A stretch of 9,424 bases of DNA from assembly GCA_900547595.1 (NCBI GenBank), contig URHE01000070.1:1-9424 (forward strand), read 5' to 3'. Source of the stretch: an uncultured Desulfovibrio sp. GTDB lineage: Bacteria > Desulfobacterota > Desulfovibrionia > Desulfovibrionales > Desulfovibrionaceae. This document shows positions 1 through 8,987 of the stretch, one piece after another. The position numbers and the translations under genes were made by a program. The notes below the pieces were generated by a model. That model ran no database searches and was not told the DNA's origin. It saw only the letters and a list, made by a program, of their open reading frames with translations. Numbering within the stretch: the first letter of the stretch is position 1; every line of letters starts with the position of its first letter.

Positions 1-156
1 GACCGCGTTCAACGGGCGCTCCGGCAGGAGCGCCACGCCGAGCTTGTCCAGCCCCAGCGCATGGGCGCAGAGCAGGCGCGCGCACAGGCGGGGGCTGTCC
101 ACCCCCGCCCTGCGCAGCCGTTCGGCAATGCCGCGTTCGTGATCGGCCAGGCGCAT
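1..156 (-). CDS. prmC: Peptide chain release factor glutamine methyltransferase, N-terminal fragment (probable)
   Basis: Only the first 52 codons are in the window; the gene runs off the left edge. The frame is open from an ATG at 156 to base 1. The peptide starts MRLADHERGIAERLRRAGVD and goes on with SPRLCARLLCAHALGLDKLG, then a PERPL segment. This pattern (LRxAGxxSPRLxAxxLLxHxLGL followed by an E-x-x-L stretch) matches the N-terminal helical domain of PrmC/HemK. That family methylates the glutamine of the GGQ motif in release factors RF1 and RF2 using S-adenosylmethionine. The methyltransferase motifs (GxGxG, NPPY) would lie outside the window, so the call rests on the N-terminal domain alone. 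The start lies 17 bases after the lon stop, which suggests the tail of the radC-lon transcription unit. The ribosome-binding site is weak (GAGA-like), so the start is tentative. Confidence 0.75.
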   Translation of the reverse strand, partial: MRLADHERGIAERLRRAGVDSPRLCARLLCAHALGLDKLGVALLPERPLNAV

Positions 157-173
157 GGCTCTCGGCGTCGCGC

Positions 174-2810
<2,637 letters not shown>

Positions 2811-2815
2811 GGTTT

Positions 2816-2821
2816 CCCCCT
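2816..2821 (-). promoter_or_regulatory. Shine-Dalgarno site of lon
   Basis: The minus-strand AGGGGG lies five bases before the ATG at 2810. It fixes the Lon start there rather than at an ATG 106 codons further upstream (3128), which is inside radC in another frame. Confidence 0.75.
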
Positions 2822-2827
2822 GAATAC

Positions 2828-3520
2828 TCAGAGAACCTTGCACTGTGTGATGCTGTAGCAATCGCCATCGGTGATGATGACGTGGTCCAGAAAGCGCAGC
2901 CCCAGATGCGGGGCAAGGCGTTGCAGCTCCGCCGTGAGCGTCAGGTCGGGCTGCGAGGGATGCGCGTCGCCGCCCGGGTGATTGTGCACAAGGATGATGC
3001 CGCTCGCCTTGCGCGTCAGCGCAACTTCCAGCACATCGCGCGGCTGGACGGCCACGGAGCTCACGCCACCCCGGTTCAGGCGCTCCCAGGCGGTGAGCCG
3101 GTTCTGCGCGTCCACCAGGGCGATCCACGATTCCTCATGCGCGCAGGCCGCCAGCCGCTCCCGCGCCATATGGGCCACGGATTCGGGCGTGGCCAGCACT
3201 TCCCGCCGCCGGAGCGGCGCGGACGCGCGCCGCGCCAGCACCTCGCGCAGGAGCTGCCAGAAGGCCAGCAGACCGGGACCGAAGCCCGGCACCTGCGCCA
3301 GCTCGTCAGGCCGGGCGTCCAGCGCGCCCCGGATGCTCCCGAAACGGCGCAGCAGTTCCTTGGCCAGCGGTTTCGTGTCCTTGCGGCGCAGAACATGGCC
3401 CAGCAGAAGTTCCACGACCTCGTAATCGGCCACGGCCTGCGGTTCGCGGGCGAGCCGCTCGCGGAGTCGGGCGCGATGACCGGCGTGGGCCGGAGGGGAA
3501 GCCTCGGCGCTGGCTGACAT
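2828..3520 (-). CDS. radC: RadC family JAMM/MPN-domain protein
   Basis: The protein is 230 residues long, the usual size for chromosomal RadC. The N-terminal part (about 15-95) has helix-hairpin-helix character, including QVPGFGPG near 76-83. The C-terminal RadC domain carries the full JAMM metal-site signature: Glu146, then H179-x-H181-x7-S189-x2-D192 within HNHPGGD...S..D, which predicts a zinc-dependent hydrolase fold. The biochemical role of the family is unsettled; the early link to DNA repair came from a mis-mapped mutation, so the name should not be read as a proven repair function. The ATG at 3520 is chosen because family similarity begins just after it. The ribosome-binding site (AGGA about 11 bases upstream) is modest. 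The same frame continues upstream into holA, but that extension overlaps holA and lacks family similarity. The gene probably heads the radC-lon-prmC unit. Confidence 0.93.
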   Translation of the reverse strand: MSASAEASPPAHAGHRARLRERLAREPQAVADYEVVELLLGHVLRRKDTKPLAKELLRRFGSIRGALDARPDELAQVPGFGPGLLAFWQLLREVLARRASAPLRRREVLATPESVAHMARERLAACAHEESWIALVDAQNRLTAWERLNRGGVSSVAVQPRDVLEVALTRKASGIILVHNHPGGDAHPSQPDLTLTAELQRLAPHLGLRFLDHVIITDGDCYSITQCKVL

Positions 3521-3619
3521 AGAGTAAGCAGTCCTGAACGTTTGACAAGGGCGCCCCCGGCGAATCAGCGGGGACGGACGGGCCTGTCTACCGCACTTCG
3601 GGGCAAAAGCAAAGGCTCT

Positions 3620-3625
3620 GTTATA
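3620..3625 (-). promoter_or_regulatory. Candidate -10 box upstream of radC
   Basis: Minus-strand TATAAC matches five of six positions of the sigma-70 consensus TATAAT and sits in a locally AT-richer patch about 95 bases before the radC ATG. No recognisable -35 hexamer lies 16-18 bases upstream; the 17-spacer hexamer is CGGAAT, matching two of six. The call is therefore weak. An activator-dependent or alternative-sigma promoter, or none at all, is equally possible. Confidence 0.25.
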
Positions 3626-3650
3626 CAATATGGTTGGTGGATATTCCGGA

Positions 3651-3692
3651 TTCCGGCTGGAGCGAAGCGACAGACGGGTGCCAATGCCGGAA
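3651..3692 (-). repeat. Inverted repeat immediately after holA
   Basis: On the minus strand, TTCCGGC (3692-3686) and GCCGGAA (3657-3651) are perfect 7-base inverted arms around a 28-base loop, starting three bases after the holA stop codon. A second GGAATCCGG-type unit follows directly at 3643-3649. There is no T run after the stem, so this is not a canonical intrinsic terminator. It could still form a 3'-end or processing hairpin for the holA message. Confidence 0.3.
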
Positions 3693-3695
3693 GTC

Positions 3696-4712
3696 TCAGG
3701 AACTGCGCGCCGGGGCGCAGAGCGCCGCCATTTCGGCGGCAAGGCTTTCCAGCGCCTGCGCGGGGCTGCGACGCCCGCTCTTGACCTGCCATTCCGCATC
3801 GGCCAGGGCGGCGAAGCCGCGGGCAACGCCGGCGGCGCCCAGGCGTTGCGCCAGGGCGCGCTTGAACGCGGCGTCCGAGGGATGGAGCCGCGCATTCTCG
3901 CCCGCGCAGACCTGCCAGAGCAGGCGCCACTCACGGGCCAGGAGCGCCAGCAGGGAAAAGAGCAGCCGGTCGTCGTCCCCGCCGCGCGCAAGCTCCCGCC
4001 ACACGCCCGCAAGGTTGCCCTGCTCCATCTGGCGGATGCAGGCAAAGACATTGCACTCCGGGCTCCAGCCGCCCGTGGCCGTCATGGCGGTGTTCACCGC
4101 CTCGCCGCCGGCCATGAGCGCAAGCTTGCGCAGCTCGTTTTCAATGGCGAGACCGTCCGGAGGCACGGAAGCGCAGAACTGTTCCAGCGCATCCGGCGCG
4201 AACGAAAGGCCCAGCGCCCGCGCCCGCGCGCGCACATGCCGCTCCAGGCCGCGTTCGCCCAGGCCCTCGCCGCGCCAGACCCAGCCGCGTTCATCGGCAA
4301 AGGCGAAGCAGCGCAGCCGCGTGATATGGGCCGGAATTTTGGGCCGGCGCTTCTCCCACTCGCCCTCCAGACACAACAGCGGCCAGACGCGCGCCGAGGG
4401 CCGGGCAAGGGCGCGGGACAGCTTTTTCCACACCGCCGCGGGCCAGAGCTGCGCCTGGCGCACCACGATGGCGCGGGACGCGCCGAACAGCTCCTCAAGG
4501 CTCAACAGTTCCCAAAAACGCGGCGCCGGTTCCTCGTCTCCCCAGAACACATGCCGTTCCCACGCGCCGCGCTCCGGCGGCCATGCGGCCAGCGCCTCCT
4601 CCAGAGCGCTGCGGAGCAGGTAGCCGTCCGGGCAGACGAAAAGGCTGAAGCCCGGACGCTCCCCGCCCGGCCCTGCCGGGGATGCCGCGTTCTGGGCAGC
4701 GGACGCCGCCAT
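3696..4712 (-). CDS. holA: DNA polymerase III subunit delta (clamp loader)
   Basis: Delta is the clamp-loader subunit that opens the beta sliding clamp during replication. The 338 residues are close to the E. coli length (343). The fold pattern fits the family: an N-terminal beta-strand start (GFSLFVCPDGYLLRSALEEA), an ...AIVVRQAQLWP... segment corresponding to the usual 'lvvvrn' strand, and a helical region with LSFAPDALEQF and a LAIENELRKLALMAGG helix typical of the dA--L....g.d...i..EL.KL pattern. The C-terminal collar domain ends with WQVKSGRRSPAQALESLAAEM, the common D..lKsG....ale.l ending. The N-terminal strand has CPDGYLL where many homologs have a GDE-fLi type motif, so identity rests on overall pattern. 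The ATG at 4712 lies 11 bases after the leuS stop with a GGGGG stretch before it. Upstream in-frame codons overlap leuS and have no similarity. Confidence 0.88.
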   Translation of the reverse strand: MAASAAQNAASPAGPGGERPGFSLFVCPDGYLLRSALEEALAAWPPERGAWERHVFWGDEEPAPRFWELLSLEELFGASRAIVVRQAQLWPAAVWKKLSRALARPSARVWPLLCLEGEWEKRRPKIPAHITRLRCFAFADERGWVWRGEGLGERGLERHVRARARALGLSFAPDALEQFCASVPPDGLAIENELRKLALMAGGEAVNTAMTATGGWSPECNVFACIRQMEQGNLAGVWRELARGGDDDRLLFSLLALLAREWRLLWQVCAGENARLHPSDAAFKRALAQRLGAAGVARGFAALADAEWQVKSGRRSPAQALESLAAEMAALCAPARSS

Positions 4713-4723
4713 GCGCGCCCCCG

Positions 4724-7240
4724 CTAGCCCGCCACGATATTGACGAGCTTGCCGGGAACCACCACCACCTTGCGCACGCTCAGGCCCGCAAGGTGCCGTT
4801 GCGCCGCCGGGTCCGCCAGGGCCGCGGCTTCCAGCGCCGCCTTGTCCGCGCCGGCGGGGGCCTCCAGCGTGCCGCGCAGCTTGCCGTTGACCTGAAGGGC
4901 CACGGTGATGGTGTCCCGCGCAAGGGCCGCTTCCTCCCACACGGGCCACGGCTCGGCGCCCACGTCCCCGTCATGGCCGAGCCGCTCCCAGAGTTCGGCG
5001 CAGATATGCGGCGCCACCGGAGACATGAGGGTCAGCACCGTGGCCATGACCGACGAGAACACGCGGCGCTCCGCCTCGTCGCGCCCGAGTTTTTCGCGGG
5101 AGAGATAGAGGGCGTTGACCAGTTCCATGACCGCCGCAATGGCCGTATTGAACTGGAAACGGCCCACGGCCATGTCCGCCGTGACCTTTTTTACGGTTTC
5201 GTGCTCCTTGCGACGCAGATCGCGGGCCGGCCCCGATGCGGCGTCCCGCGCCGTGGCGCCGCAGGCATGGAGCGGCAGGAGGCGCTCCCGCTCTTCCATG
5301 AAGAGCCGCCAGATACGCGAGAGAAAGCGCGAGGCGCCTTCGATGCCCGCATCCGTCCATTCAAAATCGCGTTCCGGGGGCGCGGCGAAGAGGCAGAACA
5401 GGCGCACCGTATCCGCGCCGTATCTGGCGATCATTTCCGACGGGTCCACCACATTGCCCTTGGATTTGGACATCTTGCTGCCGTCCTTGAGCACCATGCC
5501 CTGAGTGAGCAGGCGCGAGAACGGTTCGGAGAGGTCCGGGGGATAAAAGCCCAGGTCGCGCAGGGCCTTGGTGAAGAAGCGGGCGTACAGGAGGTGGAGG
5601 ATGGCATGCTCCACGCCGCCGATATAGAGGTCCACGGGCATCCAGTAGGCAAGCGCCGCCGGATCGAAGGCCGCCCCGGCGTCGCGGGCGGCGGTGTAGC
5701 GCGAAAAATACCAGGAGGACTCCACGAACGTGTCAAGGGTATCGGTCTCGCGGCGCGCCGGGCCGCCGCAGCGCGGGCAGGCGCACTCCACAAAGGAGGG
5801 CGTCTCCGGCAGGGGCGAGCGGCCATCGTCGCGCACCTTGACATCCAGCGGCAGGATGACCGGCAGGTTCTCCTCCTTTTCCGGCACCATGCCGCAGCGC
5901 TCGCAGTAGACCACCGGAATGGGCGCGCCCCAGTAGCGCTGGCGCGAGATGTTCCAGTCCCTGAGGCGGAACTGGATGGCGGAACTCCCCTTGCCTTCGG
6001 CTTCCAGCGCCGCCACCACGGCCTTCTTGCCCGCCTCGTTGTCCATGCCGTCGAAGCGGCCCGAATTGACCATGACGCCCGGCCCCGTATAGGCGCCCTC
6101 CATGGTGGCGGGGTCCAGATGCGCGCCTTCGGGCTCCACCACCACGCGCACGGGCAGTCCGTACTTGCGGGCGAACTCGAAATCGCGCTGGTCGCCGGAC
6201 GGCACCCCCATGACCGCGCCCGTGCCGTAGCTTGCCAGGACGAAATTGCCGAGCCAGATGGGCACGCGGGCGCCCGTCAGCGGATGGACGGCATGGGCGC
6301 CGGTAAACACGCCCTCCTTTTCCAGCGTGTCGGACTGGCGCTCCAGGCGGTCCATGTTGCGGATGCGCTCCACAAAGGCGCGCACCTCCTCCGCCTGGGG
6401 CAGCCCCTCGATGAGCCGTTCCACCAGCGGATGCTCGGGCGCCAGGGTCATGAAGGTGACGCCGAACAAGGTGTCCGGCCTGGTGGTGAAAACCTCCACA
6501 TGGTCCATGCCGTCGTAGTCGCGCTCCAGGCCAAAGCGGATGCGCGCGCCTTCCGAACGGCCGATCCAGTTGCGCTGCATGGTGATGACGCGGTCGGGCC
6601 AGCCGCCTTCCAGGCGGTCGAGATCGGCCAGCAGCTCGTCGGCGTAGGCCGTGATGCCGAGAAACCACTGGGTGAGTTCCTTCTGCTCCACCACGCTGTC
6701 GCAACGCCAGCAGCGGCCTTCCTCCACCTGCTCGTTGGCGAGCACGGTATGGCACGAGGGGCACCAGTTCTGCGGCGCCTTCTTGCGGTAGGCAAGCCCC
6801 TTTTCCAGCATGCGCAGGAAAAAGAGCTGCTCCCAGCGGTAATATTCCGGACGGCAGGTGGCGATCTCGCGCGACCAGTCGTAGGAAAAGCCCATGCGCC
6901 TGAGCTGGGCGCGCATCTCCGCGATATTGCCGTAGGTCCAGGCGGCGGGCGGCACATGGTGCTTGATGGCGGCGTTTTCCGCAGGCAGGCCGAAGGCGTC
7001 CCAGCCCATGGGATGCAGGACGTTGAAGCCCTGCATGCGGCGCATGCGCGCCACCACGTCGCCAATGGAATAATTGCGGACATGGCCCATGTGGATCTTG
7101 CCCGAGGGATAGGGCAGCATCTCCAGCACATAGCACTTGGGCCTGTCGCCCCCGTGCGCGCAGGCGAAGGCGTCCCGCGCCTGCCAGCGCGCCTGCCATT
7201 TTTCCTCAAGTTCCTGCGGATGATACCGATCGTGCGTCAT
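4724..7240 (-). CDS. leuS: Leucyl-tRNA synthetase, bacterial type
   Basis: This class I synthetase charges tRNA-Leu in the cytosol and edits mischarged amino acids. With the chosen start it has 838 residues. The catalytic signatures are HMGH (50-53) and KMSKS (589-593). Two cysteine pairs, C160/C163 and C177/C180, form a zinc-binding module, and C446/C449 with C488/C491 form a second likely site. The CP1 editing domain contains the threonine-rich FTTRPDTLFG segment and GTGAVMGVPSGDQRDFEFA (Asp353 in the conserved RD). In this motif a glycine replaces the usual histidine of HDxRD. The path from LLTQGMVLKDG straight to KMSKS shows that the large leucine-specific insertion of the E. coli enzyme is absent. 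The start at 7240 is preferred because minus-strand GGTGG lies four bases upstream. An alternative ATG at 7255 overlaps the nusB stop (ATGA), adds five residues and has a poor ribosome site. Confidence 0.97.
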   Translation of the reverse strand: MTHDRYHPQELEEKWQARWQARDAFACAHGGDRPKCYVLEMLPYPSGKIHMGHVRNYSIGDVVARMRRMQGFNVLHPMGWDAFGLPAENAAIKHHVPPAAWTYGNIAEMRAQLRRMGFSYDWSREIATCRPEYYRWEQLFFLRMLEKGLAYRKKAPQNWCPSCHTVLANEQVEEGRCWRCDSVVEQKELTQWFLGITAYADELLADLDRLEGGWPDRVITMQRNWIGRSEGARIRFGLERDYDGMDHVEVFTTRPDTLFGVTFMTLAPEHPLVERLIEGLPQAEEVRAFVERIRNMDRLERQSDTLEKEGVFTGAHAVHPLTGARVPIWLGNFVLASYGTGAVMGVPSGDQRDFEFARKYGLPVRVVVEPEGAHLDPATMEGAYTGPGVMVNSGRFDGMDNEAGKKAVVAALEAEGKGSSAIQFRLRDWNISRQRYWGAPIPVVYCERCGMVPEKEENLPVILPLDVKVRDDGRSPLPETPSFVECACPRCGGPARRETDTLDTFVESSWYFSRYTAARDAGAAFDPAALAYWMPVDLYIGGVEHAILHLLYARFFTKALRDLGFYPPDLSEPFSRLLTQGMVLKDGSKMSKSKGNVVDPSEMIARYGADTVRLFCLFAAPPERDFEWTDAGIEGASRFLSRIWRLFMEERERLLPLHACGATARDAASGPARDLRRKEHETVKKVTADMAVGRFQFNTAIAAVMELVNALYLSREKLGRDEAERRVFSSVMATVLTLMSPVAPHICAELWERLGHDGDVGAEPWPVWEEAALARDTITVALQVNGKLRGTLEAPAGADKAALEAAALADPAAQRHLAGLSVRKVVVVPGKLVNIVAG

Positions 7241-7244
7241 GGTT

Positions 7245-7249
7245 CCACC
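7245..7249 (-). promoter_or_regulatory. Shine-Dalgarno-like site favouring the inner leuS start
   Basis: Minus-strand GGTGG lies four bases before the ATG at 7240. The bases before the alternative ATG at 7255 are pyrimidine-rich (AACCCCTGACGC), so the inner start is more likely. Coupling by the ATGA overlap with nusB would be the argument for 7255. Confidence 0.5.
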
Positions 7250-7251
7250 AG

Positions 7252-7722
7252 TCATGCGTCAGGGGTTCCGGCCCCGCCCCGGGGCGCCTTGGCCGCCGCG
7301 TCGAGAATGCCGTTGAGAAAAGCCCGCGCCCGCTCGTCGCCGAATTCCCGCGCCAGTTCCAGGGCCTCGTTGATGGCGACCTTGGGGGGCACGTCGTCGC
7401 GCCACAGCAGTTCGTACAGCGCGAGCCGCAGGATGGTGAGCTCGATGCGGCCCAGACGGTCCACCCGCCAGTTGCGCGAAAACCGGCCAATGGCCTCATC
7501 CAGCGCGGCCGTGCGGCTCCACACGCCCTCCACCAGCTCCCAGGCGAAGCCCGAGGGGTCCCGGTCCAGGTCGGCCTCGCTCATGCCCTCGTTATGCGGC
7601 GAGAGCACGAACAGCCGCCAGAGCGCCGCGCGGTCCGCCGCGGGCGAAAAGCACAGTCCGTAGAGCACCTGAAATGCCAGTTCGCGCGCGCTCCGGCGCG
7701 TGGGCCGCCTGCTTCCGGCCAT
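7252..7722 (-). CDS. nusB: Transcription antitermination factor NusB
   Basis: NusB is a small RNA-binding protein that pairs with NusE (ribosomal protein S10) on boxA RNA to promote processive transcription of rRNA operons. The 156 residues are near the usual 140-160. The start, RRSARELAFQVLYGL (from about residue 9), is the classic arginine-rich NusB N-terminal helix. The second half has WRVDRLGRIELTILRLALYE and PPKVAINEALELAREFGDE, followed by FLNGILD, which matches the conserved pattern R(l/i)..idr.ILRlalyEl......p..v.iNEaVelak.f......fvNgiLd. The gene starts three bases after the ribH stop, and a GGAG lies about 12 bases upstream within the end of ribH. The ribH-nusB pairing is widespread in bacteria. 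Translational coupling with both neighbours is likely. Confidence 0.96.
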   Translation of the reverse strand: MAGSRRPTRRSARELAFQVLYGLCFSPAADRAALWRLFVLSPHNEGMSEADLDRDPSGFAWELVEGVWSRTAALDEAIGRFSRNWRVDRLGRIELTILRLALYELLWRDDVPPKVAINEALELAREFGDERARAFLNGILDAAAKAPRGGAGTPDA

Positions 7723-7725
7723 GGG

Positions 7726-8196
7726 CTACAGCTGCTCCAGGACGCGGATGGTCTCCAGCATGGCCGCGGCGGCTTCCACGCCCTTGTTGCCCGCCTTGGA
7801 GCCCGCGCGTTCAATGGCCTGCTCGATGCTGTCGCAGGTGAGCAGCCCGAAGCCGATGGGCGTGCCCGAATCCAGCATGGTCTGGGCAATGCCCTTGGAA
7901 GCCTCGGCGCACACATAGTCGAAATGGGGCGTCGCGCCCCGGATGACCGCGCCCAGCGCCACGATGCCGTTGTAGGCATGTGCGGCGGCAAGCTTGCGGC
8001 AGACCAGCGGCAGCTCGAACGCTCCGGGCACGCGCACCAGGATCAGGGAGTCCCGGTCCAGACCATGCCGCTCCAGATAGTCCACGGCGCCCCCCACGAG
8101 GCGATCCACAATGAAATCGTTGAAGCGCGTGGCCACAATGGCGATCTTCAGGCCGCGCGCATCCAGTTGTCCGGCAATGGTGGTGACGCTGTTCAT
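7726..8196 (-). CDS. ribH: 6,7-dimethyl-8-ribityllumazine synthase
   Basis: The enzyme condenses 5-amino-6-ribitylamino-uracil with 3,4-dihydroxy-2-butanone 4-phosphate to form lumazine, the penultimate step of riboflavin synthesis. It usually assembles as 60-subunit shells or pentamers. All 156 residues fit the family: RFND (24-27), PGAFELP (57-63), ALGAVIRGATPHFDYV with the catalytic His91 (His88 in B. subtilis numbering), GFGLLT (115-120), and Arg130 before AGSKAGNKG, the phosphate-binding end. The ATG at 8196 has a strong AGGAG five bases upstream. A GC-rich hairpin lies just before that site (see 8210-8238). The gene is separated from ribE by 77 bases but sits only three bases before nusB. 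Confidence 0.98.
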   Translation of the reverse strand: MNSVTTIAGQLDARGLKIAIVATRFNDFIVDRLVGGAVDYLERHGLDRDSLILVRVPGAFELPLVCRKLAAAHAYNGIVALGAVIRGATPHFDYVCAEASKGIAQTMLDSGTPIGFGLLTCDSIEQAIERAGSKAGNKGVEAAAAMLETIRVLEQL

Positions 8197-8209
8197 CTTC
8201 GCTCCTGTG

Positions 8210-8238
8210 GGGCCGGCGCCCGTCCGGCGCCCGGGCCC
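8210..8238 (-). repeat. GC-rich hairpin and 9-base direct repeat in the ribE-ribH gap
   Basis: On the minus strand, GGGCCCGGGCGCC (8238-8226) can pair with GGCGCCGGCCC (8220-8210) across the loop GGACG, with two single-base bulges. The same segment carries GGGCGCCGG twice, separated by AC. The structure ends a few bases before the ribH ribosome-binding site. No T run follows, so it is not a canonical terminator, and the conserved FMN riboswitch (RFN) sequence blocks are absent. It could act as an RNA processing or stability element, modulate ribH translation, or be a remnant of rearrangement. Confidence 0.5.
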
Positions 8239-8273
8239 GCGTTCCCGTTCATGATTGTGCGATGCCGCCCGGC

Positions 8274-8987
8274 TTACAGAAACCCGGCGCGGCGCAGGGA
8301 TTCAAGACTCAGACCGCCCGTCCGCTCAGCCGCGTCCCCGCCGCCATCCTTTCCGGCGCCGTTTCCGGCGTCCGGCCCGGCATGCTGCCCGACATACTGC
8401 CATGGCCCGAGCAGGCGGGCCACATACTTGCCCACCAGGTCGGTCTCCATATTGACGCGGCTGCCGGGGCGCCAGGCGCGCATGGTGGTGCGCCGCCGGG
8501 TGTCCGGGATGACGTTGACCTCAAGAAAATCCCCGCCGCAGGCATTCACCGTGAGGCTGATGCCGTCCAGCGCCACGGAGCCCTTGGGGATGACCTCGCG
8601 CCCGAAGCCCGCGGGAAACGTCATCCGGCAGCACAGGGACTGTCCCCGGCGCTCGATGCTCCGCACCACGGCCACGCAGTCCACATGGCCGCTCACGAGA
8701 TGGCCGCCCAGGCGGTCGCCCAGGGCCAGCGCCCGCTCCAGATTGACGCGCGCCCCGGCTGTCAGCGCGCCCAGCGTGGTGCGCGCCACCGTCTCACCCG
8801 AGGCATAGGCCGTGAACGCTTCATGGCTGTGGCTTTCCACCGAAAGGCACGCACCGTTGACAGCTATGGACTCGCCATCCGTCACTCCGGCAAGGGGCAC
8901 GAGCGGCCGGATGCTGAACCGGCGCTCCTCTCCCTCCTGCCGGGCGGCGAGGACCTCGCCCTCGCACTGGATGATGCCCGTGAACAT
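8274..8987 (-). CDS. ribE: Riboflavin synthase, alpha subunit
   Basis: The enzyme dismutates two molecules of 6,7-dimethyl-8-ribityllumazine to riboflavin and the ring-opened pyrimidine. The protein shows the internal duplication of the family. The N-terminal barrel begins MFTGIIQ and has GESIAVNGACLSV (38-50), then VNLERALALGDRLGGHLVSGHVD (81-103). The C-terminal barrel has KGSVALDGISLTVN (135-148) and VNMETDLVGKYVARLL (178-193). A segment of about 32 residues rich in Gly, Ala and Asp (194-225) precedes the terminal helix GLSLESLRRAGFL, which in the family mediates trimer contacts. This makes the protein 237 residues against a usual 200-220. The start shares one base with the ribD stop (TGATG), and GGAGG lies ten bases upstream. 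The symbol ribE follows common non-enteric usage; E. coli calls this gene ribC. Its product is made from the RibH product encoded next door. Confidence 0.97.
   Translation of the reverse strand: MFTGIIQCEGEVLAARQEGEERRFSIRPLVPLAGVTDGESIAVNGACLSVESHSHEAFTAYASGETVARTTLGALTAGARVNLERALALGDRLGGHLVSGHVDCVAVVRSIERRGQSLCCRMTFPAGFGREVIPKGSVALDGISLTVNACGGDFLEVNVIPDTRRRTTMRAWRPGSRVNMETDLVGKYVARLLGPWQYVGQHAGPDAGNGAGKDGGGDAAERTGGLSLESLRRAGFL

Larger units (their letters stand above)
3521..3695 (-). other. Intergenic region between holA and radC, probable promoter region
   Basis: This is the longest non-coding gap in the window (175 bases). It separates two closely packed same-strand blocks, so it is the natural place for a promoter driving radC-lon-prmC. 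It contains the least GC-rich short stretch nearby (about 3605-3645), a candidate -10 box and an inverted repeat just after holA (both listed separately). I see no small gene, no tRNA, no CIRCE-type heat-shock operator and no hairpin followed by a T run. The promoter role is inferred mainly from layout. Confidence 0.5.

Noticed and set aside
2811..3128. A 106-residue upstream extension of Lon
   Set aside because: It lies inside radC in a different frame and has shadow composition, while a strong AGGGGG site precedes the ATG at 2810.
3521..3695. Heat-shock CIRCE operator or intrinsic terminator in the holA-radC gap
   Set aside because: No TTAGCACTC / GAGTGCTAA pair is present, and neither inverted repeat is followed by a T run on the minus strand.
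3521..4051. A 177-residue N-terminal extension of the radC frame reaching into holA
   Set aside because: The added residues match nothing in the RadC family, overlap the conserved end of holA in another frame, and cross the non-coding gap. The start at 3520 agrees with the family length.
4682..7663. A 993-codon open frame on the plus strand opposite leuS and part of nusB
   Set aside because: It spans several conserved minus-strand genes, has His/Gly/Arg-rich shadow composition, no family motifs and no convincing ribosome-binding site. It is a product of the base composition.
8197..8273. FMN riboswitch in the rib gene block
   Set aside because: The conserved RFN blocks (for example the AGGGGCAGGGTGAAA-like start and the CCGACGGT-like end) are not present. 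If the operon has one, it would be upstream of ribD, outside the window.
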